From positions 1,178,001-1,242,000 of the forward strand of contig NZ_MTQO01000054.1 in the NCBI RefSeq assembly GCF_001984155.1: a stretch of DNA of 64,000 nucleotides. Direction: 5' to 3'. The position numbers and the translations under genes are program-made. Position 1 is the first letter of the stretch. Each line of letters starts with the position of its first letter. The notes beneath the pieces were generated by a model. That model searched no databases, was not told where the DNA came from, and saw nothing but the letters and a program-made list of their open reading frames with translations. Origin of the DNA: Actinosynnema sp. ALI-1.44. Its GTDB lineage: Bacteria; Actinomycetota; Actinomycetes; Mycobacteriales; Pseudonocardiaceae. Shown piece by piece: positions 1 through 7,924 of this stretch.

Positions 1-372
1 GCCCGCTTTCACCAGTTCGCCCAGCATGTCGCGTTGGGTACCGCAACTGCCGGGAATGCTGCTCGGCCACGGCTTCGCGTAACCCAGTCTGCTGTGGAAA
101 GTCGCCAACACGATGTAGGAGGCGCCCAGTTTGCGGGCCTCGTCGACCCAGTAGTCCGGCGTCCAGCCACCGCCGGTCACGTCCCGCTCCCACTCCGCGC
201 AGTCCAGGTGCTTCGGCGCGGTGAACATGCCCCAGTGCAGGAAGAGCCCGGCGGTCGACGCGCGTAACCACTGCTGTCTCGGGTGTTCGACCTCGGCGTT
301 CGCGGTGGGCGTGATCATCGCGAGCAAGATGACGAGCACGCTCAGCAGGATGGTTCGGATGCGTCGTTGCAA
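1..372 (-). CDS. GH29 alpha-L-fucosidase-like secreted protein (N-terminal part)
   Basis: The 5' end of a leftward gene whose 3' end lies outside the window; 124 codons are visible. It starts at a TTG (372-370) about seven bases after a GGGAGGG ribosome binding site. The first ~29 residues are a signal peptide: a basic N-terminus (LQRRIR), a hydrophobic core (TILLSVLVILLAMI) and a TANA-type cleavage site, so the product is secreted. The mature part has the GLFLHWGMFT block, then EW and YW, the pattern at the start of glycoside hydrolase family 29 catalytic barrels (G-I/L-F-x-H-W-G). The family removes alpha-L-fucose from glycans. The catalytic nucleophile lies beyond the visible part, so activity cannot be judged. 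Confidence 0.72.
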   Translation of the reverse strand, partial: MQRRIRTILLSVLVILLAMITPTANAEVEHPRQQWLRASTAGLFLHWGMFTAPKHLDCAEWERDVTGGGWTPDYWVDEARKLGASYIVLATFHSRLGYAKPWPSSIPGSCGTQRDMLGELVKAG

Positions 373-571
373 GACTCAGCCCTCCCGGGTCACCCCTCAG
401 ACATCCGATCAAACCTGCCCGATAACCCGTCGTCAAGGTGCAACAAGCCGAAATGTAGACGATTACATCCGATGAGTCGTGCTTGAGCGGCGCGCGGCGA
501 CGAAACGAAGGTGATGATCGGCACAGGCATGAAAGCCTCGGGCTCGCGTCCACAAAGGATGTCTCAACGAG

Positions 572-616
572 CGAAAGGCCCGGTTCCCCTGGTGAAACTG
601 GGAACCGGGCCTTTCG
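572..616 (-). terminator. Rho-independent-like terminator of tRNA-Val(CAC)
   Basis: A perfect 17-bp inverted repeat (572-588 with 600-616) around an 11-base loop. It lies just downstream of the leftward tRNA-Val and between it and the fucosidase-like gene. No long T-run follows, as is usual for actinobacterial hairpin terminators. Confidence 0.8.
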
Positions 617-622
617 AAAGCC

Positions 623-697
623 TGGTGGGCAATACTGGGATCGAACCAGTGACCTCTCCGGTGTGAACGGAGCGCTCTCCCGCTGAGCTAATCACCC
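623..697 (-). tRNA. tRNA-Val (CAC)
   Basis: A complete cloverleaf on the minus strand. The acceptor stem GGGTGAT pairs with ATTGCCC. The anticodon stem CTCCG/CGGAG carries loop TTCACAC, giving anticodon CAC. The T-arm is GGTTCGATCC, and a CCA end is encoded at 625-623. Confidence 0.95.
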
Positions 698-1039
698 GCT
701 GGCCTGACAGAGACAAAGCTTACAGGAGCCTTCAACCGGAATGTAACCACCCCCCGATCTGCGCCCTGACCAGCGGATGTCGGGGGAGCGTGGAGTGGGA
801 GGGCGAACATCCGACAGAAGATTCACGCATTGGCGCTACCAAGTTCAGGCAGAACCCAGCACTATGTACCCGTAGGTCCATCAGGTGATTACAGGGCGGA
901 GTCGCTCGATCGCATAGTGTCGAACTGGGGCCCGGGCGGGTGAAGATCGACCGAATGCCATCGAAGGGCGGAACTGCGGCGTCACGGGACTGGGACTCAG
1001 TCGTTCCATGGCTGGGAAGGGAGAAGAAGGGTAGCCACG
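698..1039. other. Intergenic region without a supported gene
   Basis: 342 bases between the divergent tRNA-Val(CAC) and the SsgA-like gene. No reading frame here has coding character. It should hold the promoters of both flanking genes, but no confident -35/-10 pair can be named. Confidence 0.6.
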
Positions 1040-1465
1040 ATGCGCAACGATCACGTGACGCTCCGCTCAACGGCGGTCTTCGACCTGCTTGCGCCACGCA
1101 CGCCGGCGGTGCCGGTGAAGGTCGAGCTGCGCTATGACACCCGCGACCCGTACGCGGTCGTCGCGGCGTTCCGCACAGGCCGGGCAGGCTGGGTGGAATG
1201 GGTGTTCGCGCGTGACCTGCTCGCTGACGGGCTGATCGCCGAAGCGGGGGACGGTGACGTGCGGATCAGGCCCGCGGTCGACGACCCGGAAGTGGTGGTG
1301 ATCGAGCTGAGCTCACCATCGGGACACGCGGTCTTCGAAGCCTCCGCGCAGGAGCTGGCGGACTTCCTCGACAGAACCTACGACGTGGTGGTGCCGGGCA
1401 ACGAGCACACATGGGTCAACGTCGACGAGGCGCTGACGCACTTGATCTCCAACGACCTGACCTGA
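1040..1465 (+). CDS. SsgA/SsgB-like sporulation and cell division protein
   Basis: A 141-aa protein of the SsgA-like (SALP) family, found only in morphologically complex actinobacteria, where members place FtsZ and control septation and spore-wall formation. Visible family features are the N-terminal LLAPRTPAVPVKVELRYD block, the DPYAVVAAF strand, the W-V-E-W-VFARDLL segment and a C-terminal amphipathic stretch (DFLDRTYDVVVPG). Its length matches the SsgB type (~140 aa). The ATG follows an AGAAGAAGGG ribosome binding site. It stands alone between tRNA genes, and I read it as chromosomal. The sequence does not settle which SALP subtype it is. Confidence 0.85.
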   Translation: MRNDHVTLRSTAVFDLLAPRTPAVPVKVELRYDTRDPYAVVAAFRTGRAGWVEWVFARDLLADGLIAEAGDGDVRIRPAVDDPEVVVIELSSPSGHAVFEASAQELADFLDRTYDVVVPGNEHTWVNVDEALTHLISNDLT

Positions 1466-1571
1466 GCAAACGGTGAAAACGACCCCCCGTTTGAAACTCG
1501 TTTTGAGGGTCGGATAAAGTTCTTCACGCACCACCGAGACGGGCCAAGCGCCCGGAACGAAGCTGGGGCAG

Positions 1572-1644
1572 GCGGACGTAGCGCAGCTGGTAGCGCATCA
1601 CCTTGCCAAGGTGAGGGTCGCGGGTTCGAGTCCCGTCGTCCGCT
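1572..1644 (+). tRNA. tRNA-Gly (GCC)
   Basis: Acceptor stem GCGGACG/CGTCCGC. The anticodon stem-loop TCACC-TTGCCAA-GGTGA gives anticodon GCC. The T-arm is GGGTTCGAGTCCC. The discriminator is T, as usual for glycine, and CCA is not encoded. Confidence 0.95.
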
Positions 1645-1694
1645 CGGCGTCGGCCCCTCGGGCCGGCCGGACTCCTGAGAAGTAGGCAGGAACT

Positions 1695-1766
1695 GGCGCA
1701 GTGGCCGAGTGGCTTAGGCAAGGGCCTGCAAAGCCCTGTACGCGGGTTCGATTCCCGCCTGCGCCT
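1695..1766 (+). tRNA. tRNA-Cys (GCA)
   Basis: Acceptor stem GGCGCAG/CTGCGCC. The anticodon stem-loop AGGGC-CTGCAAA-GCCCT gives anticodon GCA. The T-arm is GGGTTCGATTCCC and the discriminator is T. It is the middle gene of a Gly-Cys-Val tRNA cluster. Confidence 0.95.
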
Positions 1767-1767
1767 C

Positions 1768-1842
<75 letters not shown>

Positions 1843-1843
1843 G

Positions 1844-3061
1844 TTATATACACTGGTCAGACGGCCTGTCGGTGATCATCACTGACAGGCCGTTTTGCTG
1901 TTCTGGGAGCAGATTGGGAGCAAATGATCTTGAACCCTTTTCTGTCTCGGTAGTGTTCGCTGGTCCGGTGCTCCCAGTTTGCTCCCACCGACGCTGAAGT
2001 CCGGCCAACAGGTGGTCGATCATGGCTTGGCTGACGTGTGAGTAGATTCCCCGCACGCCGGGCACCCGGTGTCCTAGTCTGGCGGCTTGTGCTACCTCGG
2101 GAACGCCATCCTCGATCAGCCAGGTTTTCTGGGTGTGGCGCAGGTCATGGAAGTGCAGCCCGGGGAACAGCGGTGCCCATCCTCGACGCTTGGAGCCTTC
2201 AACGGCGGGGAGCCAGACGCGGTTGCGGAAGTTCGAGCGCCGGAGCAGGCCACCGTCGGCGCCGGTGAATACGAATCGGTGGTCCTGGCTGCTGAGGTGC
2301 TGGCGTAGCAGTTCGGCCAGGAATGGTGGCAGGTGGATGGTTCGGACGCTGGCTGCGGTCTTGGGTGGTCCGAGGATGAGTTTGCCGCGTACCTCGTGCA
2401 GGGCGCCTTCGTCGGGGTCCACGATGATCCTCGGTTCGTCGAAGTGAAGATTGATTCGTTGCAGGGCGGCGAGTTCGCCCCAGCGCATGCCGGTGTAGGC
2501 GGCGGTAATGATCAGTAGCCAATCTTCTCGGCGGCGGCAGCGTTCGGCGATGCGCACGACTTGCCAGCCTGCGGCATGTGGCCGTTCCGGGCCGCCATCT
2601 CGGTTGATCCGGAGTTTCCGGCATGGGTTGGCGGTGATGAGGTCTTCCTCCACTGCCTCGCCGAGGATCATCGAGAGGATCGTGACGACATCGGCGACGG
2701 TCGCCTCGGCGAGTTTGCGGCGCAACGACTTGACCCAGCCTTTGACTGCCAGGCGTTGGATGTCGCCGATGGCGGTGTCGCCGAATTTGGGCAGGATGTG
2801 GTTTTCCAGGTGGGAGTTGTACTTGGCCCAGGTGCCTTCGCTGACGTCGTGGGCGGCGGACCAGGTGGTGACCCAGTCGCCGAGTAGCGTTTGGTTGGCG
2901 CGGGGGTCGACCCAGGTGCCGCGGCGCTGCTCGTAGTTGAGGTCGTCGATGCGGTCTTGGGCTGCGGGTCTGGTGTCGAAGCCGGGTTCGGTCATGATGG
3001 TCTGGTCGTCGAGTCGGTAGCGGACTCGGAAGCCGCCGCCGTGTCGTTCTATCCATGCCAC
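1844..3061 (-). CDS. Tyrosine site-specific integrase
   Basis: A 405-aa phage-type integrase. It has an N-terminal Arm-binding region (to ~60), a SAM-like core-binding domain (~65-150) and a catalytic domain (~170-370). The catalytic residues are present: Arg in YTGMRWGEL, H-x-x-R in FHDLRHT, His in LGHRVPG, and the nucleophile Tyr in IYSHVS. The start is a GTG at 3061 after an AGGAGAC site. It ends two bases from tRNA-Val(GAC), which marks this as the left end of an element that recombines into that tRNA. The last ~40 residues extend past the usual domain end and overlap the tRNA terminator hairpin. Confidence 0.92.
   Translation of the reverse strand: MAWIERHGGGFRVRYRLDDQTIMTEPGFDTRPAAQDRIDDLNYEQRRGTWVDPRANQTLLGDWVTTWSAAHDVSEGTWAKYNSHLENHILPKFGDTAIGDIQRLAVKGWVKSLRRKLAEATVADVVTILSMILGEAVEEDLITANPCRKLRINRDGGPERPHAAGWQVVRIAERCRRREDWLLIITAAYTGMRWGELAALQRINLHFDEPRIIVDPDEGALHEVRGKLILGPPKTAASVRTIHLPPFLAELLRQHLSSQDHRFVFTGADGGLLRRSNFRNRVWLPAVEGSKRRGWAPLFPGLHFHDLRHTQKTWLIEDGVPEVAQAARLGHRVPGVRGIYSHVSQAMIDHLLAGLQRRWEQTGSTGPANTTETEKGSRSFAPNLLPEQQNGLSVMITDRPSDQCI
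1861..1893 (+). terminator. Terminator hairpin after the tRNA cluster, inside the integrase 3' end
   Basis: A perfect 10-bp stem (1861-1870 with 1884-1893) with a 13-base loop, followed by TTTT. It can end transcription of the tRNA cluster. The same bases encode the last residues of the integrase on the other strand. Confidence 0.7.
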
Positions 3062-3190
3062 TGTGGAGTCTCCTTTGCGGACAGTGGTCCGTTGTTCGGG
3101 CAGCGGGTATTCACGCTCGTTTCGGTGAAAAGCGCCAGCGGTATGTGGTCACCCGTTTACATAGATCTCTTGCAGCGAAGCGAGATTTAG

Positions 3191-3526
3191 TCAGCTCTGT
3201 CGTGGAGGTGCAGCGCTGCGGCGTGTTCGCGGGTGTGCCACGGCTGGGGGTCTCTGTGCCTCAGCGACGATCGCTTCCAGGTCCGCGCGGGAGAAGCGCA
3301 AGTGCTTGCCCAGAAACGTGCAGGGAACTCGGCGTTCGGCCGCACGTCGACGTAGCCACGACTCCCGCACCTGTAGGACGGTGGCGGCCTGTGCTGGCGT
3401 GAACAACAGTTGACCCGAATCGGGGCCTGCAGTGCCCGCCGCGTCGTCAGGCTGGGCTGTGACAGTGTCGGCCCCGTCCGTGGCGTGATCGACTGCCTGG
3501 GGCGAAGGGAAAGATGGCGTGGTCAT
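3191..3526 (-). CDS. Excisionase / MerR-like helix-turn-helix protein
   Basis: A 111-aa protein. Its C-terminal half (about residues 40-95) is an excisionase-type winged helix: LFTPAQAATVLQVRESWLRRR, then VPCTFLGKHLRFSRADLEAIV, the usual DNA-binding module of Xis proteins. The N-terminal ~35 residues are acidic and disordered. It lies directly upstream of the integrase on the same strand. In such elements Xis binds near the attachment site and steers the integrase towards excision. Confidence 0.82.
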   Translation of the reverse strand: MTTPSFPSPQAVDHATDGADTVTAQPDDAAGTAGPDSGQLLFTPAQAATVLQVRESWLRRRAAERRVPCTFLGKHLRFSRADLEAIVAEAQRPPAVAHPRTRRSAAPPRQS

Positions 3527-3532
3527 GGCGGT

Positions 3533-4231
3533 CTACTCGTTACCCGGCCGCAGTGCTGCCAGTGGCCGGGAGTGCCGGTTGGCGTTGGTGAACTGTTCGA
3601 GGGTGACCACGGGCGGATGCGCCCAGGTGTCTGACCACACCCACTCTGATCGCGGCACTTGTATGCCGTGGTGGGTACGTCCCCAGACCTGGTGGCCGAG
3701 GTACTTCGGGTTGCGCACGATTGCCCGCACGATTGCTTCGGTCCACATGCCGGGATGGCCCGTGTGTCGATCCAACGGTGCTGGGTATCTGGCGACGGTG
3801 AGACGTCGGCGAATGTCCTTGATGGGCAGGCGTTCGGTCGCACGCCACAGGAAGATCATCTGCACGGTGGATGCCTCGACAGGCTCGATGCTCAAGCGGG
3901 TTCGCCACCGTGGCGATCCACCGGTCGGGCAGACTCGTGCGCGTTGCGCGCGGTAGCCGTAGGGCACGTCTCCGGTGTGGAAACCGGCGTGCACCAGTTC
4001 TTCGGACGCGGTGCGGGCCGCTGCGAGGTTCGCGGCGTGGTAGTCGCGCAATACGTGTTTCTGGACGCGCCGTGAGGGCGTGGCCTTGGCTGTGTCCGGC
4101 TCTGTCGCGGATCCGAACAGCCGGGCGCCCATCGCCGTGAGGCGCTGCCTGAAAGTCTGGCGACCGGCGGTCGCAGCCCGACGCGGATTACGGTCGCCGG
4201 ACTGATCCTGCGCGGTGGTGTTCGAGGGCAT
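3533..4231 (-). CDS. Recombinase-domain protein lacking a resolvase catalytic domain
   Basis: A 232-aa protein containing the Recombinase domain found in the middle of large serine recombinases: HTGDVPYGYRA, the VQMIFLWRA helix, LPIKDIRRRL and the W-x2-x-IVRAIVRNPKYLGHQVWGR segment. The N-terminal resolvase domain with the catalytic serine is absent, replaced by a basic, polar ~90-residue region. It probably binds DNA without cutting it, and proteins of this shape are common cargo in actinobacterial elements. The start is the ATG at 4231, after GGAGAACCGCC. It is seven bases upstream of the excisionase gene and probably cotranscribed with it. Confidence 0.7.
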   Translation of the reverse strand: MPSNTTAQDQSGDRNPRRAATAGRQTFRQRLTAMGARLFGSATEPDTAKATPSRRVQKHVLRDYHAANLAAARTASEELVHAGFHTGDVPYGYRAQRARVCPTGGSPRWRTRLSIEPVEASTVQMIFLWRATERLPIKDIRRRLTVARYPAPLDRHTGHPGMWTEAIVRAIVRNPKYLGHQVWGRTHHGIQVPRSEWVWSDTWAHPPVVTLEQFTNANRHSRPLAALRPGNE

Positions 4232-4260
4232 GGCGGTTCTCCAATTCCGTGACGGCGGGG

Positions 4261-4683
4261 CTACGCCGCGGGCGAGTTCTGCGCGCGTGCTGCTGTTGCG
4301 CTTGTGGCCGAGTGCACGCCCGCACGCTCCGCGGTGACTGGCGTGCCGGATCGGCGTGACCACGGCGAACAGCCGTCCGGGTCGTCCTCCTCCACCGGAC
4401 TCGCGGAGATCAGCCGCAGGTGACGTTTGCCGGGAACTGGTGGGTCGAGGTCGACTTCGTCGAGTGGCTGACAAGCCCGGTGCAGGAAGTACTGTCCGCG
4501 CAGTTGTTGGCCTTGTCTCGTGGCGTGTGGGTAGCCGTCGCGGATGGCCTTGTCGAACTCGACGGCCTCGGCCCAGCTGTCGGGGTCGTGGTCGCGGATC
4601 CAGCGCCAGCCGGCGTTGCCGTGGAATGGGCAAGTTATTGCGAATATCCGGTAACGGTCAGCCGCGGCCGAGTATTCGCGTGC
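4261..4683 (-). pseudogene. Remnant of a phage-type PAPS-reductase-like protein (C-terminal part)
   Basis: About 140 codons match the C-terminal end of phage/actinobacterial phosphoadenosine-phosphosulfate-reductase-like proteins: the CPFHGNAGW segment, WAEAVEFDKAIR, LRGQYFLHR, PLDEVDL and the final DDPDGCSPWS. The N-terminal PP-loop ATPase domain is gone. The same strand stays open to 5532, but that part has no coding character and lies opposite two convincing rightward genes. In the last motif Arg stands where such proteins usually have Cys (SPWSRRS). I read it as the stump of a gene cut by rearrangement. Confidence 0.55.
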
Positions 4684-4731
4684 GTCGGTTGGGTGGGTGC
4701 TGGCACGCTGCGGGCCGTGCTGAATGTTCGG

Positions 4732-5259
4732 ATGAACGAGTTGGCGGTCGCAGCTCTTGGGCAGGCAGGGCCGGGGGTCGCTGTGCCCGTGGCGGAGTTG
4801 GCGCCGCAGCTGCGCGAGTTGGTGGCCGAGGGTGTTGTTCGGCATGGCGCGGCCTTGGCCTTCGCCAGGCACGCCGATCAAGTTGAGGCGCCCCGCTCGG
4901 GCGGCCCGGATCTGACCGGCTGGGAGTGCGCCACGAGCAGCTTCCACCTGGATGACGTGGTGCCCGTCCACGTCGGATCGCTGGAGGACGGTGAGCCGGT
5001 CATCTCCGAGGCGGACCAGGTCTTGATGCTGCGTCATGGGCTGGGCTTTGCCCTGGAGGTGGTCCGGCTTGTCCGCGCGCTGCCCGAACCTGTCGCTGTG
5101 CGGTGCATCGTCGGTGCGAACAGCACGAGTGGGACCTTCAGGTTCCATCGTGCCCGGCGGGGCGAGTCGTGGCTGAACCCAGACGTGGACGCCTACTCGC
5201 TGGACAAGTTGATCGTGGTCGACAGCGGACCACCTAGCCTGGGCGGGACGCCATGGTGA
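4732..5259 (+). CDS. Hypothetical protein
   Basis: About 175 residues, function not recognised. It opens with an Ala/Val-rich helix (NELAVAALGQAG...LRELVAEGVV). The conserved-looking second half contains TGWECATSSFHLDD, a long helical segment (LMLRHGLGFALEVVRLVRALP) and a strand-rich end (AVRCIVGANSTSGTFRF...DKLIVVDSG). The frame is open from 4420, so the start is uncertain; I chose the ATG at 4732 because the residues upstream are low-complexity. It is followed after 30 bases by another small gene on the same strand. Both run against the surrounding leftward genes, so they are probably a later insertion. Confidence 0.6.
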   Translation: MNELAVAALGQAGPGVAVPVAELAPQLRELVAEGVVRHGAALAFARHADQVEAPRSGGPDLTGWECATSSFHLDDVVPVHVGSLEDGEPVISEADQVLMLRHGLGFALEVVRLVRALPEPVAVRCIVGANSTSGTFRFHRARRGESWLNPDVDAYSLDKLIVVDSGPPSLGGTPW

Positions 5260-5289
5260 CGAGCGTTGCGCAGGTGGTGAGATCTCCTC

Positions 5290-5517
5290 ATGCCCGCGGT
5301 GAACCTGGACACCAGCGACGCGACCGAGCTGACCGAGCTGCTGCGGTTCGTGCATGACTGGCTTGCTATTGACGCGGCTCGGCTCGGCGAGTCGCTGAGT
5401 ACTTTCGTCGGAGGTCGCGCTTACGACATCGTTGAGCTCCGTGCGGACCTCGCCCGGTTCACCTTCCTGCTCGGCGGCAGCGACGGCGAGGGCGTGTTCG
5501 CGCACGAACCCGAGTAG
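5290..5517 (+). CDS. Small hypothetical protein
   Basis: A 75-aa acidic protein with strong codon bias and a predicted all-helical fold (TELTELLRFVHDWLAIDAARLGESL, then AYDIVELRADLARFTFLLGG). No domain is recognised. It is probably cotranscribed with the gene ending at 5259. Its 3' end lies against the leftward methyltransferase gene. Confidence 0.65.
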   Translation: MPAVNLDTSDATELTELLRFVHDWLAIDAARLGESLSTFVGGRAYDIVELRADLARFTFLLGGSDGEGVFAHEPE

Positions 5518-5528
5518 CGACTGGGCAT

Positions 5529-6728
5529 TCATGGTCGTCCTCCGGTGATGCTGTCCTGGACGGCAGTGAGCTCGATGAACGCCCGGTCCGCCCCGAGTTC
5601 CTCAGGTGTCGGCCCGGCGGGCGTGGGGACCCTGGCAAGGCGCTCGGCCAGCGCCGTCAACGCTTCGCGGTCACCTTCGAGGGCAGCATTAGGTCTCCTT
5701 TGGAGCCGCGTTGTGCCGGGCAGCCCTTGGTCCCGTCGGTCGCTCGCGGCGTTGGCAGGAACGTCTCGGGATTGACCACCGGGAGCACCTGCTGTGACAG
5801 TGACGGTCCGAACCCGGCTCCCGCCCGACGCCCCGGCGTGCCGATGTCCGATGCCATCGGCGTCGGCAGCCGCGCCTGGTCGGGCAGCGACGGCCCACCG
5901 CTCTGTGTCCGGTGCGTGCAGTTCTTCGCGTCCGAGGCGGTTGGTGTCGGCAGCAGTCGCAGCTGGTCCAGCAGCGACGGGCCGCCTTGTCGGCTGGTCG
6001 CCGAGATGCCGTTGGAGGAGCCGTCGTGCGCGGTTGGTGTCGACAGCATCTCGGTTTGTGTCGTCGGTGGCACCGGCTCGGGGCCAGGCGAGCAGGAACA
6101 CTCGTTCGAGGCGGTGTGCCGCGCCGATGTCGGCGGCGCGGACGCTACGCCAGAGCGCGTCATACCCTGCTTCGGCCAGGTCGCCGAGTACACGGTGGAG
6201 ACCACCGTTTTTCCAGCGAAGCGCGGCGACGTTCTCCACGACGAGCAGCGCGGGTCGTAGTAGGCGAACGCCGACCATGATGTCGGTCCAAAGGCCACTG
6301 CGTGCTCCGTTCTCGATGCCCGCGCGCCGCCCGGCGGCGGAGATGTCTTGGCAGGGGAACCCGACGGTGAGCACGTCGACTGGCTCTACCGCGGTCCAGT
6401 TGATGGCGCGGACGTCGCCGAGGTTGGGCACGCCTGGCAGCCGGGTGGCGAGGATGTGGGCGATGTGCGGGTAGGGGTCGGCGCACCAGGCGATGCGTCC
6501 GCCGCCGAGCGCGGCGAGCACACCGAGATCCAGTCCGAGGTAGCCGGTGCACACCGACCCGACGACCGGTGCAGGGCTCGCGCTGAGCGAGACGTTCTGC
6601 CGTGCTTTGTCCGGCACGGTTTGAGCGGTGGCCGCCCGCACCGCCCCCGCCGCCGTGGTGACGGCGACGAGGGCGGAGGCGGAGTCGCGCCCCGACCGAG
6701 GTGGGGTGCGGCGTGGCCGGGTGCTCAT
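5529..6728 (-). CDS. C5 cytosine-specific DNA methyltransferase, frameshifted
   Basis: The 399-codon frame carries the N-terminal half of a C5 methyltransferase: SAM-binding GSVCTGYLGLDLG, the catalytic PCQ motif in VGFPCQDIS, and VVENV. After FLLAWP the frame loses family character. The expected C-terminal pattern (repeated LPTPxASD, then a GCPAQRGSKGDLMLPS stretch) lies in another frame, 6080 down to 5657. One extra G in the G4 run at 6080-6083 explains the switch. The usual final FVEWMMG-type segment is missing, and the last ~50 codons of this frame look like a different protein end. It is either a broken gene or a sequencing error plus a rearranged 3' end. It overlaps the next methyltransferase by four bases. 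Confidence 0.75.
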   Translation of the reverse strand: MSTRPRRTPPRSGRDSASALVAVTTAAGAVRAATAQTVPDKARQNVSLSASPAPVVGSVCTGYLGLDLGVLAALGGGRIAWCADPYPHIAHILATRLPGVPNLGDVRAINWTAVEPVDVLTVGFPCQDISAAGRRAGIENGARSGLWTDIMVGVRLLRPALLVVENVAALRWKNGGLHRVLGDLAEAGYDALWRSVRAADIGAAHRLERVFLLAWPRAGATDDTNRDAVDTNRARRLLQRHLGDQPTRRPVAAGPAATAADTNRLGREELHAPDTERWAVAARPGAAADADGIGHRHAGASGGSRVRTVTVTAGAPGGQSRDVPANAASDRRDQGLPGTTRLQRRPNAALEGDREALTALAERLARVPTPAGPTPEELGADRAFIELTAVQDSITGGRP

Positions 6729-7924
6729 GCGGCCCGCCGGGATACCTGGCCACCGTCGGTGGTGTGTCGGGGGATCCGTGGCAGGCAGGCGGGTGCGGGT
6801 CGCCTGCGGACGTCGGAGCCGGCGCCGGCCGTTGCCCTCGAACTGTGGCGAGAAAGGACGGTGCGGAAAACGAGCACGTCCTCGTGTGCGATCAGGTGCA
6901 GCGGCAGCCCGGCTTCGCGCTGTTTGCGGATGAAGTCGCGCTGGAAGAAGCTGCCGCGCGCGACGAGGTCGTGCTCCGCGGCGCGCGCCAGCAACGCGAC
7001 ACAGCGTTCGACCGGGATCAGGCCGGCGTGCAGTCCGCAAGCGAGGATCTGCGAGGGCAGGTCGATCAGTTCGGCGTGCTCGCGCCAGGGCCGGATGGTG
7101 ATGGCGATGCGCCCGCCCGGCCGCAGGAACGGCACCAGCCCGGCGAGGATGCGGGTGAACCCGGCCAGCAGCCGGTGATGGCCGATGTTGGCGAGGTTCC
7201 CGCGGTCGAGGGTGTTGCCGTAGAGGTGATGGTACTTCTGCACCCCCGCACCCGGCGCGACCGACACTTGCCCGTGCGTGGATGGACCGTACGGCGGTGA
7301 GGTGACCACCAGCGCCGCCTGTCCGAGGTACTGCGGTGGCAGGAGTGAGGCGATCTGGCGGGCGTCGCCGTGGAACACTCGGCCGTCGTGGTCGATTCCG
7401 GCGCTGTGGGCGAGTGCGAGGTTGGCGTGGGCGACGTCGACCCAGTGCGGCTCGTACTCGATGCCGACCGCGCGGCGCCCGGCGTGCAGTGCCTCGACGA
7501 GCGTGGTGCCGATGCCGCACATCGGGTCGAGCACCAAGTCACCCGGTCGCGTGTAGTGGGCGATCGCGTACGCGGCGACGGCGGGCAGCATCTTGGCCGG
7601 GTGCGCGGTCGACTCGGCGACGTAGCGGCCCTTGCGCTGTGTCGCGGGGGCGGTCTGCGCGGTGGTCCACACCGACACCGCCACGTCGCCCGCCGAGTCG
7701 TCGGTGGCACCCTCGGGCGGTGTGCCTGTGGTGCCGTCGAGGTCGTCGATGAGCGCGCGCGGGATACGCAGGGTCGGTCCGTCCACCGGGTTCTCCGCGT
7801 AGGTCCGAGCCGGGGTGGCGGCGGTGTCGAACAGGGCGCGTGGGAAGTGGTTGTCGGCCACGTGCGTGCCTTTCTGGCGGTGGTGTCCGGACCGGGTGGG
7901 GTGGGGTGTCTGGGCGGCGGTCAT
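6725..7924 (-). CDS. N4/N6 amino DNA methyltransferase
   Basis: A 399-aa SAM-dependent DNA methyltransferase. The SAM-binding motif DPMCGIGTT (about residues 145-153) with acidic GIEYEP following comes before the catalytic motif TSPPYG (about 220). SPPY and DPPY are the catalytic motifs of N4-cytosine and N6-adenine methylases. LRPGGRIAITIRPWR is the late motif. The N-terminal ~85 and C-terminal ~40 residues look disordered. It overlaps its neighbours by four bases on each side, so the three methyltransferase-type genes form one coupled leftward operon. No restriction endonuclease lies next to it, so protection of the element against host restriction is the likeliest role (inference). Confidence 0.85.
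   Translation of the reverse strand: MTAAQTPHPTRSGHHRQKGTHVADNHFPRALFDTAATPARTYAENPVDGPTLRIPRALIDDLDGTTGTPPEGATDDSAGDVAVSVWTTAQTAPATQRKGRYVAESTAHPAKMLPAVAAYAIAHYTRPGDLVLDPMCGIGTTLVEALHAGRRAVGIEYEPHWVDVAHANLALAHSAGIDHDGRVFHGDARQIASLLPPQYLGQAALVVTSPPYGPSTHGQVSVAPGAGVQKYHHLYGNTLDRGNLANIGHHRLLAGFTRILAGLVPFLRPGGRIAITIRPWREHAELIDLPSQILACGLHAGLIPVERCVALLARAAEHDLVARGSFFQRDFIRKQREAGLPLHLIAHEDVLVFRTVLSRHSSRATAGAGSDVRRRPAPACLPRIPRHTTDGGQVSRRAA

Noticed and set aside
4683-5532. Leftward open frame continuing from the PAPS-reductase-like stump to 5532.
   Set aside because: It lacks family motifs and codon bias, and the opposite strand has two better genes.
5529-7520. Very long leftward frame of 663 codons extending upstream of the C5 methyltransferase.
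   Set aside because: The part above 6728 lies opposite-phase within the amino-methyltransferase gene and is Arg/Pro-rich shadow sequence.
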